Of a stretch of DNA of 64,000 nt, positions 1 to 7,508 are shown one piece after another. A program made the translations under genes and the position numbers. This stretch comes from Roseomonas sp. CECT 9278 (GTDB taxonomy: Bacteria; Pseudomonadota; Alphaproteobacteria; Acetobacterales; Acetobacteraceae): positions 52,613 through 116,612 of the forward strand of contig NZ_CAKKLX010000014.1 of the NCBI RefSeq assembly GCF_918698155.1. The letters run 5' to 3'. Every line of letters begins with the position of its first letter. Position 1 is the stretch's first letter. The notes under the pieces were generated by a model. The model was not told the DNA's origin. It searched no databases and saw only the letters and a program-made list of their open reading frames with translations.

Positions 1-1093
1 CGGCGTCGATGGTGATCATCTCCAGCGCCTTGCCTGGCGGCAGCACGGCCTCGTCGCGCGCGGCGCGCTGGTGGTAGCGCATGGCCTGGAACATGTGGCG
101 GAACATGTCCGTGCTGCGGTCGGGCGCGGTGCCGTCGCTGCCCAGCATGACCGTCACGCCCGCATCCATCATGGCGATGGCCGGGCAGAAGCCGCGCACC
201 GCCGCGATGGCGGACGGGTTGTGCACCACGGAGGTGCCGGTCTTCACCAGCGTCGCGATGTCGGCCTCGGTCAGGTCGGTGCAATGCGACAGCCAGGCAT
301 CGGGGCCGAGCAGGCCGAACATGCGGTCCGCCAGCTCGATGGACCCGCCGCGATGGCCGTCCTGGTGGAACAGCGCCCCTGCCTTGGTGCCGATGTCGCG
401 GATGACGCGGCCCTGCTTCTCGATCTCGGCCACCTTGGCGGCGTCGTGCGTGGCTTCGCGATAGACTGGCATCAGCGTCGCGCAGGTGATGCGGCCGCGG
501 CCGTGGTGGCGTTCCACCAGCGCGGCGATGGCCTCGGCCTGCTGGTCGAAGGGCACGTCGCGCACCGTGCCGTCCACGCCGCGATAGGGGCGCGGGAAGG
601 GCGGGCGCGTCGGGCCCAGCACCATGATGCGGCGGATGCCGATGGCGTTCACGCCGGCCACATGCGCATCGCCATGCGCCGGGTCGTCCACGCGGCCGAT
701 GGAATCGCCGCCGCCCAGCAGCATCACCGATGTGGTGATGCCGAACTTCAGCTGTTCCAGCGCCGCGAGCGCGGCCTCCGCCCGCCAGAATTCAGGCGGC
801 GAGGCGAGGGTGTAGATGATCCGGCAGGCTTCCGACCAGGCGGTGGAATCACCGCTGCCCATGGTCTTGACCAGCCCGTGCCCGGCATGGGCGTGGCCGT
901 CGATCAGCCCGGGCAGGATGGCCTTGCCGCGTGCATCGATGCGCTTGGGCGCGGCGTGCGCGGCCTCGACCTCGGCGCGTGGGCCGACCGCGACGATGGT
1001 GTCGCCCGTCACCGCAACGGCGCCGTCGGGAATCACCCGGCGCGCACCGTCCATCGAGATGACGGTGCCGCCGGAAACCAGAAGATCGGCCAT
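1..1093 (-). CDS. Amidohydrolase family protein, 3' end cut by the window edge
   Basis: The visible 364 codons encode a metal-dependent hydrolase of the amidohydrolase superfamily, in the cytosine deaminase/SsnA-like group. The N-terminus (MADLLVSGGTVISMDG) is the usual small beta domain. It is followed by the metal motif LIDGHAHAGHG near residue 65, then FHQDG, LSHCTDL and LGSDG, which match the expected later His and Asp metal ligands. The stop lies beyond base 1. The next gene on this strand, a family-5 solute-binding protein, ends immediately upstream of this ATG, so the two are probably cotranscribed and the binding protein may deliver the substrate. The substrate cannot be read from the sequence. 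Confidence 0.85.
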   Translation of the reverse strand, partial: MADLLVSGGTVISMDGARRVIPDGAVAVTGDTIVAVGPRAEVEAAHAAPKRIDARGKAILPGLIDGHAHAGHGLVKTMGSGDSTAWSEACRIIYTLASPPEFWRAEAALAALEQLKFGITTSVMLLGGGDSIGRVDDPAHGDAHVAGVNAIGIRRIMVLGPTRPPFPRPYRGVDGTVRDVPFDQQAEAIAALVERHHGRGRITCATLMPVYREATHDAAKVAEIEKQGRVIRDIGTKAGALFHQDGHRGGSIELADRMFGLLGPDAWLSHCTDLTEADIATLVKTGTSVVHNPSAIAAVRGFCPAIAMMDAGVTVMLGSDGTAPDRSTDMFRHMFQAMRYHQRAARDEAVLPPGKALEMITIDA

Positions 1094-2668
1094 TCAATTC
1101 ACCCGCACATGGCGCAGCCTCAGCCGGTTGTCCGGCGACTGCGCGAGTTCGATGTTCCGCCGCGCCGCCCAGACCACCGGCTGCTGGTGCAGCGGCACGT
1201 GGGCGACCTCGCGCTTCTCGACCAGCAGCGCCTCGCGGATCAGGGCGCGGCGGCGCGTCTCGTCGCCTTCCTCGGCCACGCGGTCGACCAGCGCGTCGAA
1301 TTCGGCGTTCGACCAGCGGCCAACATTCAGCCCGGCGGTGGTCGCGGTGCGCGTGCGCAGCACCTCCGACAGCGTGGAATAGCTGTCCGCCAGCGGCAGC
1401 CCGGCATGGCCCAGCATGAACATCGACACGTCCAGCGCATTGATCCGCCGCGACCAGACGTTCAGCGTCTCGAATTGCGGAATGACGCGGATGCCGACGC
1501 GGCTCAGCATGCCCGAGATCGCGATGCACAGCCGCTCGTCGTACACGTAGCGGTCATTCGGGCAGGCCAGGCCGATCGAGAAGCCATCCGCGTAGCCGGC
1601 CTCGGCCAGCAGGCGGCGCGCGGCGTCGGGGTCGTAGGGGAAGGTCCGCGTGTTGATGTCGGCCGGCGCGCCGGACAGGAAGGGGCTCGCCATGGTGCCG
1701 GCCACCCAGGAATTGTTCCGCATCACCGACCGGCGCAGCGACTCGACGTCGATCGCCTGGTAGATCGCGCGCCGCACGCGGATGTCGCGCAGCGGGTTGC
1801 GGCCGCGCACGTCGGAATAGACCAGCTCGTCGCGATGATGGTCGAAGCCGAGGTAGATGGTCCGCAGCTCCGGCCCCTGCACGACCTGCAGCCCGGCAGT
1901 GCCCTCGACGCGCGGGATGTCCTGGATGGGCAGCTCCACCAGCGCGTCGATCTGCCCGCCGAGCAGCGCGGCGGTGCGTGTCGCGGCGTTGCGGATGGGC
2001 CGGAAGGTCACCTCGGTCAGGTTGTGCTGCGGGGTGTCCCACCAGCCGGCATGGGGCACCAGCACGGTTGCGCCCTCGACCTCGCGCGAGCGGACCCGGA
2101 AGGGGCCGGTGCCGTTGGGCGTGCGCGTGGCCGCCCCTTCCTCGCGCTGCGACAGGTTGGTCGCGGCCGTCGCGTTGTTCGCCGCCGCCCAGCCGCTGTC
2201 CAGGATGTGCATCTGGGTCAGCGCGTTCAGCAGGATGGGGAAGGGGCGCTGCGTCTCGATCTCGACGGTCAGCGGGCCGGTGGCGCGGACCTCCTTGATG
2301 ACGCCACCCAGCACGCCACGCGCCAGCGCGCCGGGCGTGTTCAGCCGCTGCCAGGAGAACACCACGTCCTCGGCGCCGAAGCTCTCGCCGCCGTGGAAGC
2401 GCACGCCCTCGCGCAGATGGAAGCGCCACACCGTCGGCGAGACGACCTCCCATCGCGCGGCCAGCGAGGGTTCCAGCTCCAGCCGCGGATTGTGCCGCAC
2501 CAGCGATTCGAACACGTTGTCGAGGAAGGCGTTCGTGAAGGTGTTGTTCGACGAATGCGGGTCCAGCGTCAGGATGTCCGCCGCGAAGGACCAGGTGAAG
2601 TTGCGCGCCAGGGCAGGCGGGGCGGCGGCCAGCATCAGGCCCATCGCGGCGGCGGGGATCAGGCGCAT
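1094..2668 (-). CDS. ABC transporter substrate-binding protein, family 5 (peptide/opine type)
   Basis: A 524-residue periplasmic solute-binding protein of the DppA/OppA family. It starts with a signal peptide (MRLIPAAAMGLMLAAAPPALA). The mature part has the family hallmarks: the 'ILTLDPHSS' opening, a 'SLAARWEVVSPTVWRFHLRE' block, the 'GVRFHGGESFGAEDVVFSW' signature near residue 100, and a 'YDPDAARRLLAEAGY' motif in the second lobe. An ATG 60 bases upstream would add 20 residues without signal character, so 2668 is preferred. No permease or ATPase genes lie next to it in the window, so it is either an orphan or its partners are beyond base 1. Peptides, opines or nickel chelates are typical ligands; the ligand here is unknown. 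Confidence 0.9.
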   Translation of the reverse strand: MRLIPAAAMGLMLAAAPPALARNFTWSFAADILTLDPHSSNNTFTNAFLDNVFESLVRHNPRLELEPSLAARWEVVSPTVWRFHLREGVRFHGGESFGAEDVVFSWQRLNTPGALARGVLGGVIKEVRATGPLTVEIETQRPFPILLNALTQMHILDSGWAAANNATAATNLSQREEGAATRTPNGTGPFRVRSREVEGATVLVPHAGWWDTPQHNLTEVTFRPIRNAATRTAALLGGQIDALVELPIQDIPRVEGTAGLQVVQGPELRTIYLGFDHHRDELVYSDVRGRNPLRDIRVRRAIYQAIDVESLRRSVMRNNSWVAGTMASPFLSGAPADINTRTFPYDPDAARRLLAEAGYADGFSIGLACPNDRYVYDERLCIAISGMLSRVGIRVIPQFETLNVWSRRINALDVSMFMLGHAGLPLADSYSTLSEVLRTRTATTAGLNVGRWSNAEFDALVDRVAEEGDETRRRALIREALLVEKREVAHVPLHQQPVVWAARRNIELAQSPDNRLRLRHVRVN

Positions 2669-2737
2669 GGTCGTGGCCTCCGGGTCGGTGTGGCCGACAG
2701 GCTCAGGCCGCCGGCGCGCTGGCGTCAACCTGGCATG

Positions 2738-3721
2738 TCAGCCGGCATCGAGCTGCAGGCCTTCCTTGCGGATCACCTCCGCCCATTTCGCGATCTCGCT
2801 GCGCACGAAAGCGGCGAAGGCGTCGGCGTTGCCGGGCATGCCCACGCCACCCAGTTCGGCGAAGCGGCGCTGGGTGTCGGGCAGGGCGAGCAGCGCCATC
2901 ACCTCGGCATTCAGGCTGTTGACGATCTCGGCCGGCAAGGCGGCGGGGCCGAACAGGCCGAACCAGGTGTTGACGTCGTAGGTGGCGAGTTCCGGCATGG
3001 TCTCGCGCATCGCCGGCACATCGGGCAGCAGCGGGTGGCGCTGGGCGCTGGTCACCGCCAGGGCGCGCACGCGCCCGGCCTGGATATGGCCGATGATGCC
3101 GGTCAGGTTGTCGATCAGGAACGCGACATTGCCGCCCAGGATCTCGATCTGCGCGGGGGCGGATCCGCGATGCGGCACGTGGATCGCCTGCGCGTTCAGC
3201 AATTGCAGCATCAGCACCGGCGAGAGATGCGTCGATTGCCCCACGCCGGTCGAGGCATAGGGAATCTCACCCGGCCGCGCGCGCAGCAGCGCCGCCAGCT
3301 CCGCCACCGTGCGCGCGGGCACGTTCGGGTTCACCACCAGCACGTTGGGCCCGCGGATGGTGCCGGCGATGGGCGTGATCTGCTCGGCGCGATAGGGCAG
3401 GTTCCGGAACAGCGAATAGGCGATCGCCTGCGGTCCGATATTGCCCAGCATCAGCGTGGTGCCGTCGGGGCGCGCGCGCACCATCTCCAGCGTGCCGATG
3501 GTGCCGCCGCCGCCGGCGCGGTTCTCGACCACCACCGGCGTGCCCCAGCGTTGCTGGAGATACTGCGCGAGGATGCGCGCCATGATGTCGGTGGTGCCGC
3601 CGGCCGCGGCGGGCACGATGATGCGGACCTGCTGGCCCGGCCGCCAGGCCTGCGCGCGGGCCGCGGCGGGCAGGGCGGCGAATGGCGCGGCCAGCGCGCC
3701 GCGGCGGGTCAGGCGCGCCAT
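2738..3721 (-). CDS. Bug/TctC-family tripartite tricarboxylate transporter substrate-binding protein
   Basis: A 327-residue periplasmic binding protein of the Bug (TctC) family, which captures carboxylates and related small acids. The signal peptide MARLTRRGALAAPFAAL...ARAQA carries twin arginines. Family motifs follow: 'IIVPAAAGGTTDIMAR' (ligand loop), 'VVVENRAGGGGTIG', 'ARPDGTTLMLGN' and 'IPYASTGVGQSTHLS'. Its ATG overlaps the TGA of the upstream Bug gene by one base (TGATG), so the two paralogues are translationally coupled. No TctA or TctB membrane subunit is present in the window. The ligand is unknown. Confidence 0.92.
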   Translation of the reverse strand: MARLTRRGALAAPFAALPAAARAQAWRPGQQVRIIVPAAAGGTTDIMARILAQYLQQRWGTPVVVENRAGGGGTIGTLEMVRARPDGTTLMLGNIGPQAIAYSLFRNLPYRAEQITPIAGTIRGPNVLVVNPNVPARTVAELAALLRARPGEIPYASTGVGQSTHLSPVLMLQLLNAQAIHVPHRGSAPAQIEILGGNVAFLIDNLTGIIGHIQAGRVRALAVTSAQRHPLLPDVPAMRETMPELATYDVNTWFGLFGPAALPAEIVNSLNAEVMALLALPDTQRRFAELGGVGMPGNADAFAAFVRSEIAKWAEVIRKEGLQLDAG

Positions 3722-4701
3722 CACGTGGCATCCATCTGCAGGCCCTCGCGGCGGATCACCTCGGCCCATTTGGCGGTTTCGGCGCGCACGAAGGCGGCGA
3801 AGTCCTGCGGGCTGCCCGGCGCCGGCACGCCGCCCATCTGGGCGAAGCGCGCCTGGGTGTCGGGTGCGCCGAGCATCGCCTGGATCTCGGCATTGACGGT
3901 CCGCACCGCATCCGCCGGCGCGGCGGCCGGCATGAACAGCCCGAACCAGGTCGAGACGTCATAGGACGCCAGCTCGGGCATGGTCTCGCGGATCGCGGGC
4001 AGGTCGGGCAGTTGCGGCGACCGGTCGGCGCTGGTCACGCCCAGGCCGCGCAGGCGACCGCCGCGGATGTGGTCGATCGAGCTGGTGAGGTTGTCGAAGG
4101 CGAACTGGACATTGCCCGCCAGCAGGTCGATCAGCAGCGGGCCGGCGCCGCGGAAATGCACCGCCTCCGCCTGGGTGCCGGCCAGCTGGTTGAACCACAC
4201 GCCGGAGACATGCGGCGACTGCCCCATGCCCGAGGTGCCGTAGGAGGCGCGGTTGCCCTGCGCCTTCAGCCAGGCGACGAATTCCGGCACGGTGCGCGCC
4301 GGCACCGACGGGTGCAGCACCAGCACGTTCGGCCCGCGGATCACGTTGGCGACCGGCACGAGGCTGTCGGGCCGGTATTGCAGGTTGCGGAACAGCGAAT
4401 AGCCGATCGCCTGCGGGCCGATATTGCCCATCAGCATGTGGCGGCCATCGGCGGCGGCGCGCACCACCTCCATGGTGCCGATGGTGCCGCCGCCGCCCGA
4501 GCGGTTCTCGACCACCACCGGGCTGCCCCAGCGCGTCTGCAGGAAGGCGGCGATCAGGCGCGCCATGACGTCGGTGGTGCCGCCGGGGGCGGCGGGCACG
4601 ACGATCCGCGCCTGCTGCCCCGGGCGCCAATCCTGCGCGAAGGCGGTGGCGGGAATGGCGAGCGGCAGCGCGATCGCGGCGCGGCGCGTCAGACGGGTCA
4701 T
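3721..4701 (-). CDS. Bug/TctC-family substrate-binding protein, tandem paralogue
   Basis: A 326-residue Bug protein, closely related to the product of the next gene downstream. Both share long stretches such as 'NIGPQAIGYSLFRNLQYR' and the 'RREGLQMDAT' type C-terminus. The signal peptide is MTRLTRRAAIALPLAIPATAFA, again with RR. The start has a good Shine-Dalgarno (GGAGG about 7 bases upstream) lying inside the 10-bp palindrome CCTCCGGAGG. The pair looks like a tandem duplication that has since diverged. It is an orphan with respect to TctA/TctB. Ligand unknown. Confidence 0.92.
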   Translation of the reverse strand: MTRLTRRAAIALPLAIPATAFAQDWRPGQQARIVVPAAPGGTTDVMARLIAAFLQTRWGSPVVVENRSGGGGTIGTMEVVRAAADGRHMLMGNIGPQAIGYSLFRNLQYRPDSLVPVANVIRGPNVLVLHPSVPARTVPEFVAWLKAQGNRASYGTSGMGQSPHVSGVWFNQLAGTQAEAVHFRGAGPLLIDLLAGNVQFAFDNLTSSIDHIRGGRLRGLGVTSADRSPQLPDLPAIRETMPELASYDVSTWFGLFMPAAAPADAVRTVNAEIQAMLGAPDTQARFAQMGGVPAPGSPQDFAAFVRAETAKWAEVIRREGLQMDAT

Positions 4702-4755
4702 GGGACGTCCTCCGGAGGGTGCTTGCGGGCATCATCGCGCGGCGCGCGTGCCGCG

Positions 4756-5553
4756 TCACGTGCCGTCGCGGCGCCCGGTCGCCAGGCGCGCCACCGCCAC
4801 GAAGGACCGCGGGCCGTCCGGCGCGCCGGCCAGGTAGGCGCGGCGCGCCAGGGCCTCGATGCGTGGCAGGCGTTCCGGCGGCAGTGCGGCGACGAAGGCG
4901 CCGGCGATGCCCTGGCCGGTCAACCACGGCGCCCACCAATCGGAGAAGCTGTCGAAGTCCTGGCGGATCATGATGTCGCGCTCACCGACGTCGTGCAGCC
5001 CCGCGGCCGTGAACAGCGCGGCAAGGCGCCCCGGCGCCCCGACCGTGTCGCCCCAGTAGCGCGCGCGGAAGGCCTCGCCATCGGGATCGGCGGCGGCGAC
5101 GGTGTCGGCGAAGGCGCGCAGGAAGGCGAAGCCGCCGGTGAAGTCCCACATGGCGGCGGCGACCAGACCGCCGGGCTTCGTCACGCGCGCCAGCTCCGCC
5201 ACGGCGGCCGCGCGGTCGGGCACGAATTGCAGCACCAGCAGCGACAGCGCGGCGTCGAACGCGCCGGCGGCATCGGCCAGGCGGGTGATGTCGCCGGTGC
5301 GGAAGCTGGCGCCTGGCACCCGCGCGCGGGCGGCGGTGACGAAGGCGTCGCTGAGGTCGATCCCGGTGATGCGCGCGGTGGGGTCGCGCGCGGCCAGCGC
5401 CTCGGCCAGCGCGCCGGTGCCGCAGCCGGCATCGAGCAGCGCGGCGCCGCGCGGCAGCGCGAGGGCATCCAGGAAGGGCTCCGCGAGTGCCCGGCTCCAG
5501 CGGCCCATGCTGCGTTCATAGGCGTCGGCGTCGGTGGCGACATAGGCGGACAC
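4756..5553 (-). CDS. Class I SAM-dependent methyltransferase
   Basis: A 265-residue cytosolic methyltransferase with a Rossmann fold. Motif I is 'LLDAGCGTGALAEAL' at about residues 40-54. The acidic residue ending strand 2 is in 'RITGIDLSD', and 'FDAALSLLVLQFVPD' followed by 'VTKPGGLVAAAMWDF' are the later motifs. This layout is typical of UbiE/arsenite-methyltransferase-like type 11 enzymes. It lies 6 bases downstream of the ATC-hydrolase-like gene on the same strand, so the two probably share a transcript. The acceptor substrate is not identifiable. Confidence 0.85.
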   Translation of the reverse strand: MSAYVATDADAYERSMGRWSRALAEPFLDALALPRGAALLDAGCGTGALAEALAARDPTARITGIDLSDAFVTAARARVPGASFRTGDITRLADAAGAFDAALSLLVLQFVPDRAAAVAELARVTKPGGLVAAAMWDFTGGFAFLRAFADTVAAADPDGEAFRARYWGDTVGAPGRLAALFTAAGLHDVGERDIMIRQDFDSFSDWWAPWLTGQGIAGAFVAALPPERLPRIEALARRAYLAGAPDGPRSFVAVARLATGRRDGT

Positions 5554-5559
5554 GCGGGG

Positions 5560-6033
5560 CTACTCGTCCATGCGATAGCGGAAGTCGCAATGCGTTGCAC
5601 CGCCCATGATGGTCTGCGTGCGTTCGAGCTTCAGCCTGGGGTCGTAGCCCTCGCAGAAGGCGCCGTCGCGGTTGCAGGACAGCACGGCGCCCAGTTCCGC
5701 GATGCCCATCGCCTTGTACATCTCGGCGTAGCGGCAGCGCGTGACGTTGAAGTCGTAGCGCGTGGCGTCCTTGTGCAGCGTGTCGATCCGCAGCGCATCG
5801 CCCTTGGTCCAGAGCGGCTGCAGCGCGATGAAGTGTTCGAGCGACGGCTGCCCGCCCGGGCCTTCCTTCGCCATCTCGGCGGCGGTGGACTTGGCCAGCT
5901 TGACCACGGCGCGCGACAGGATGGCCTTGGCACGCTCCGCGCCCAGTTCGGCGGCCATTTCCTCGAAGACGCCCTTGGCGAAGGCGGCCTCGATGCGGCG
6001 TTGCTCGAGGATTCCCAGGCGTTCGTCGGACAT
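5560..6033 (-). CDS. L-2-amino-thiazoline-4-carboxylic acid (ATC) hydrolase family protein
   Basis: A 157-residue soluble protein resembling the L-2-amino-thiazoline-4-carboxylate hydrolase family. Members of that family include the Pseudomonas enzyme that opens the thiazoline ring on the route to L-cysteine; most are uncharacterised. Supporting features are the C-terminal cysteine pattern ('VTRCRYAEMYKAMG', 'VLSCNRDGAFCEGYDPRL') and the ending 'GATHCDFRYRMDE', which are typical of the family. Translation begins directly after a terminator-like hairpin whose 3' arm holds the ribosome binding site (GGGGAGG). The methyltransferase gene follows after 6 bases. The assignment rests on remembered motifs; the substrate may differ. 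Confidence 0.72.
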   Translation of the reverse strand: MSDERLGILEQRRIEAAFAKGVFEEMAAELGAERAKAILSRAVVKLAKSTAAEMAKEGPGGQPSLEHFIALQPLWTKGDALRIDTLHKDATRYDFNVTRCRYAEMYKAMGIAELGAVLSCNRDGAFCEGYDPRLKLERTQTIMGGATHCDFRYRMDE

Positions 6034-6034
6034 G

Positions 6035-6071
6035 AAAAAGCCTCCCCGTCGGTGATGCCGGCGGGGAGGCT
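6035..6071 (-). terminator. Intrinsic terminator-like hairpin that also encloses a ribosome binding site
   Basis: Read on the minus strand, a 10-bp perfect stem (AGCCTCCCCG with CGGGGAGGCT, bases 6039-6048 and 6062-6071) is followed by a run of five T that ends two bases before the ATG at 6033. It lies downstream of the lipoprotein stop (6101), so it fits a rho-independent terminator for that gene. The 3' arm contains GGGGAGG, the only evident Shine-Dalgarno for the ATC-hydrolase-like gene, so the same structure could also control translation of that gene. Confidence 0.7.
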
Positions 6072-6100
6072 ATCGCGGCCGCGCGCGCGCGGCGAGCGTG

Positions 6101-6496
6101 CTACTGCGCGTAGAGGCCCTGGTTGGTCACCACGATCCGGCTGGCGCGGCAGATGTCGACCCGGCGCAGTTCCGCGGCACGGCCATTCTGGTAGACCACG
6201 CGGAAGTCGTAGGAACCGGCATTGGCGGCGGTGTAGTTCCAGGCGCGGCCCGGCGGCAGCACGTTCTGGCCGAGTTGGTCGACGCCCCAGTCGTTGCGGC
6301 TGGCATGGCTGAAGAACAGCTGCGTGACGGTCAGGCCGGAGTTGTTCACCACGGTGAAGCGCGTGTCGCAGGCCGGGCGGATCGGCTGCGGCGCGATCGC
6401 GACGGGCTGCGGCACATAGACGGTCTGCGGCGCGCAGGCCGAGACGGCGCCGGCACCGGCAAGGGCGAACAGGGCAAGAAGCTTGCGGCGGATCAT
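6101..6496 (-). CDS. Small putative lipoprotein
   Basis: A 131-residue exported protein. The N-terminus MIRRKLLALFALAGAGAVSAC ends in a lipobox-like VSAC, so lipidation at Cys21 is likely. A proline-rich linker (QTVYVPQPVAIAPQPIRPAC) leads to a beta-rich domain containing 'FTVVNNSGLTVTQLFFSHAS' and 'NYTAANAGSYDFRVVYQNG'. The pattern recalls small periplasmic domains of unknown function that begin with a conserved 'NNSG' turn. An ATG 48 bases upstream would add residues without signal character and is rejected. Function unknown. Confidence 0.75.
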   Translation of the reverse strand: MIRRKLLALFALAGAGAVSACAPQTVYVPQPVAIAPQPIRPACDTRFTVVNNSGLTVTQLFFSHASRNDWGVDQLGQNVLPPGRAWNYTAANAGSYDFRVVYQNGRAAELRRVDICRASRIVVTNQGLYAQ

Positions 6497-6658
6497 TGAT
6501 GGAAGTCTCCCGGTGGCGTCATGGCGCGCCTGCGGGCCCGCCAATCATTCGACGACGTGACGGTATGCAACGGGCGGCGCGCGGGCAAGATGGCGCGGGC
6601 TTGCACGCCCCGCCGCCGCCATGGTGCTGTGAAGCGCTTCGGCAGCGAGGGCGGGCGG

Positions 6659-7504
6659 ATGACGATCGGGCAGTGGTTCAGCTTTGGCGGGCGCATCAGG
6701 CGCAAGACCTTCTGGCTTGGCTACGTGCTGCCGCTGTTCGTGGCCAGCGTGGTGGCGAACATCCTGGACGTGGCGCTGGGGCTTACCACGGCGCCGATGG
6801 CCGATGCCGCGCCGGCGGATGCGGCGCAGGTCGGGCCGATCAGCGGCCTGGTCTCGCTGCTGTCGATCTGGCCGATGCTGGCCGGCAGCATCAAGCGGCT
6901 GCACGACAGGGACCGGTCCGGCTGGTGGATCGGCGGCTTCTACCTGGTCGGCGCGGTGGCGGCGGCGGTCGCCTTCATCACTCTGGCGGCCGCGACGGGG
7001 GGGCTGTTCATCCACCGCGACCGGGCCATGGGGCCGGAGGATGCGCAGGGCGTGATGCTGGTGCTGATCGTCGCTGGCCTGGTCGTCGCGGCCTATGGCA
7101 TCTGGCTGCTGGTCGAGACCGGCTTCCTGCGCGGCACGGTCGGGCCGAACCGCTTCGGGCCGGACCCGCTGGGCGGCCAGGGCGCGCAGTGGCAGCCGGG
7201 CGCGCCGCCCGCAGGCTGGCAGCCGCAGGCGCCGCCGCAGGGATGGCAGCCGCAGCCGCAGTGGCAGCCGCCGCCGCAACAGGGCTGGCAGCCACCGCCG
7301 CAGGGGTGGCCGCCGGCGCAGGGGCAGGGCGCGCCGCCGCCCGGGTATGGCGCGCCGCCACCGGGGTATGGGCAACCGCCGCCTGGCTATGGTCAACCGC
7401 CGCCGGGCTACGGCCAGCCCCCGCCGGGGTATGGCCAGCCGCCACCCGGCCCATGGACCGGGCCGGGACAGGGCGGCAGCGTGCCGCCGGTGCGGCGCGA
7501 CTGA
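6659..7504 (+). CDS. DUF805 membrane protein with proline/glycine/glutamine-rich repeat tail
   Basis: A 281-residue inner-membrane protein. The N-terminal half is a DUF805 domain. It opens with 'WFSFGGRIRRKTFWLGYVL' and has several hydrophobic segments and a conserved 'SIKRLHDRDRSGWW' loop near residues 78-91. The C-terminal 110 or so residues are low complexity, first GWQPQ-type repeats, then five PPPGYGx heptads (bases 7334-7447). The tail is probably cytoplasmic and disordered. An earlier in-frame ATG at 6521 gives a non-hydrophobic extension and is not favoured. DUF805 function is unknown. Confidence 0.85.
   Translation: MTIGQWFSFGGRIRRKTFWLGYVLPLFVASVVANILDVALGLTTAPMADAAPADAAQVGPISGLVSLLSIWPMLAGSIKRLHDRDRSGWWIGGFYLVGAVAAAVAFITLAAATGGLFIHRDRAMGPEDAQGVMLVLIVAGLVVAAYGIWLLVETGFLRGTVGPNRFGPDPLGGQGAQWQPGAPPAGWQPQAPPQGWQPQPQWQPPPQQGWQPPPQGWPPAQGQGAPPPGYGAPPPGYGQPPPGYGQPPPGYGQPPPGYGQPPPGPWTGPGQGGSVPPVRRD
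7334..7447 (+). repeat. 21-bp in-frame tandem repeat encoding PPPGYG(A/Q) heptads
   Basis: Five consecutive 21-base units in the 3' part of the DUF805 gene encode PPPGYGA once and PPPGYGQ four times, followed by PPP. The units differ at synonymous positions, so they are not a fresh slippage product. They form a flexible PGYGQ-type tail. Confidence 0.9.
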
Positions 7505-7508
7505 TCCG

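Noticed and set aside
71..3964. 1297-codon plus-strand open frame
   Set aside because: It is antisense to four clear minus-strand genes. Its composition is rich in His, Arg, Gly and Gln, as produced by reading GC-biased codons on the wrong strand, and it has no recognisable domain.
3682..6312. 876-codon plus-strand open frame
   Set aside because: It is antisense to the second Bug gene, the methyltransferase and the ATC-hydrolase-like gene, with artefact composition.
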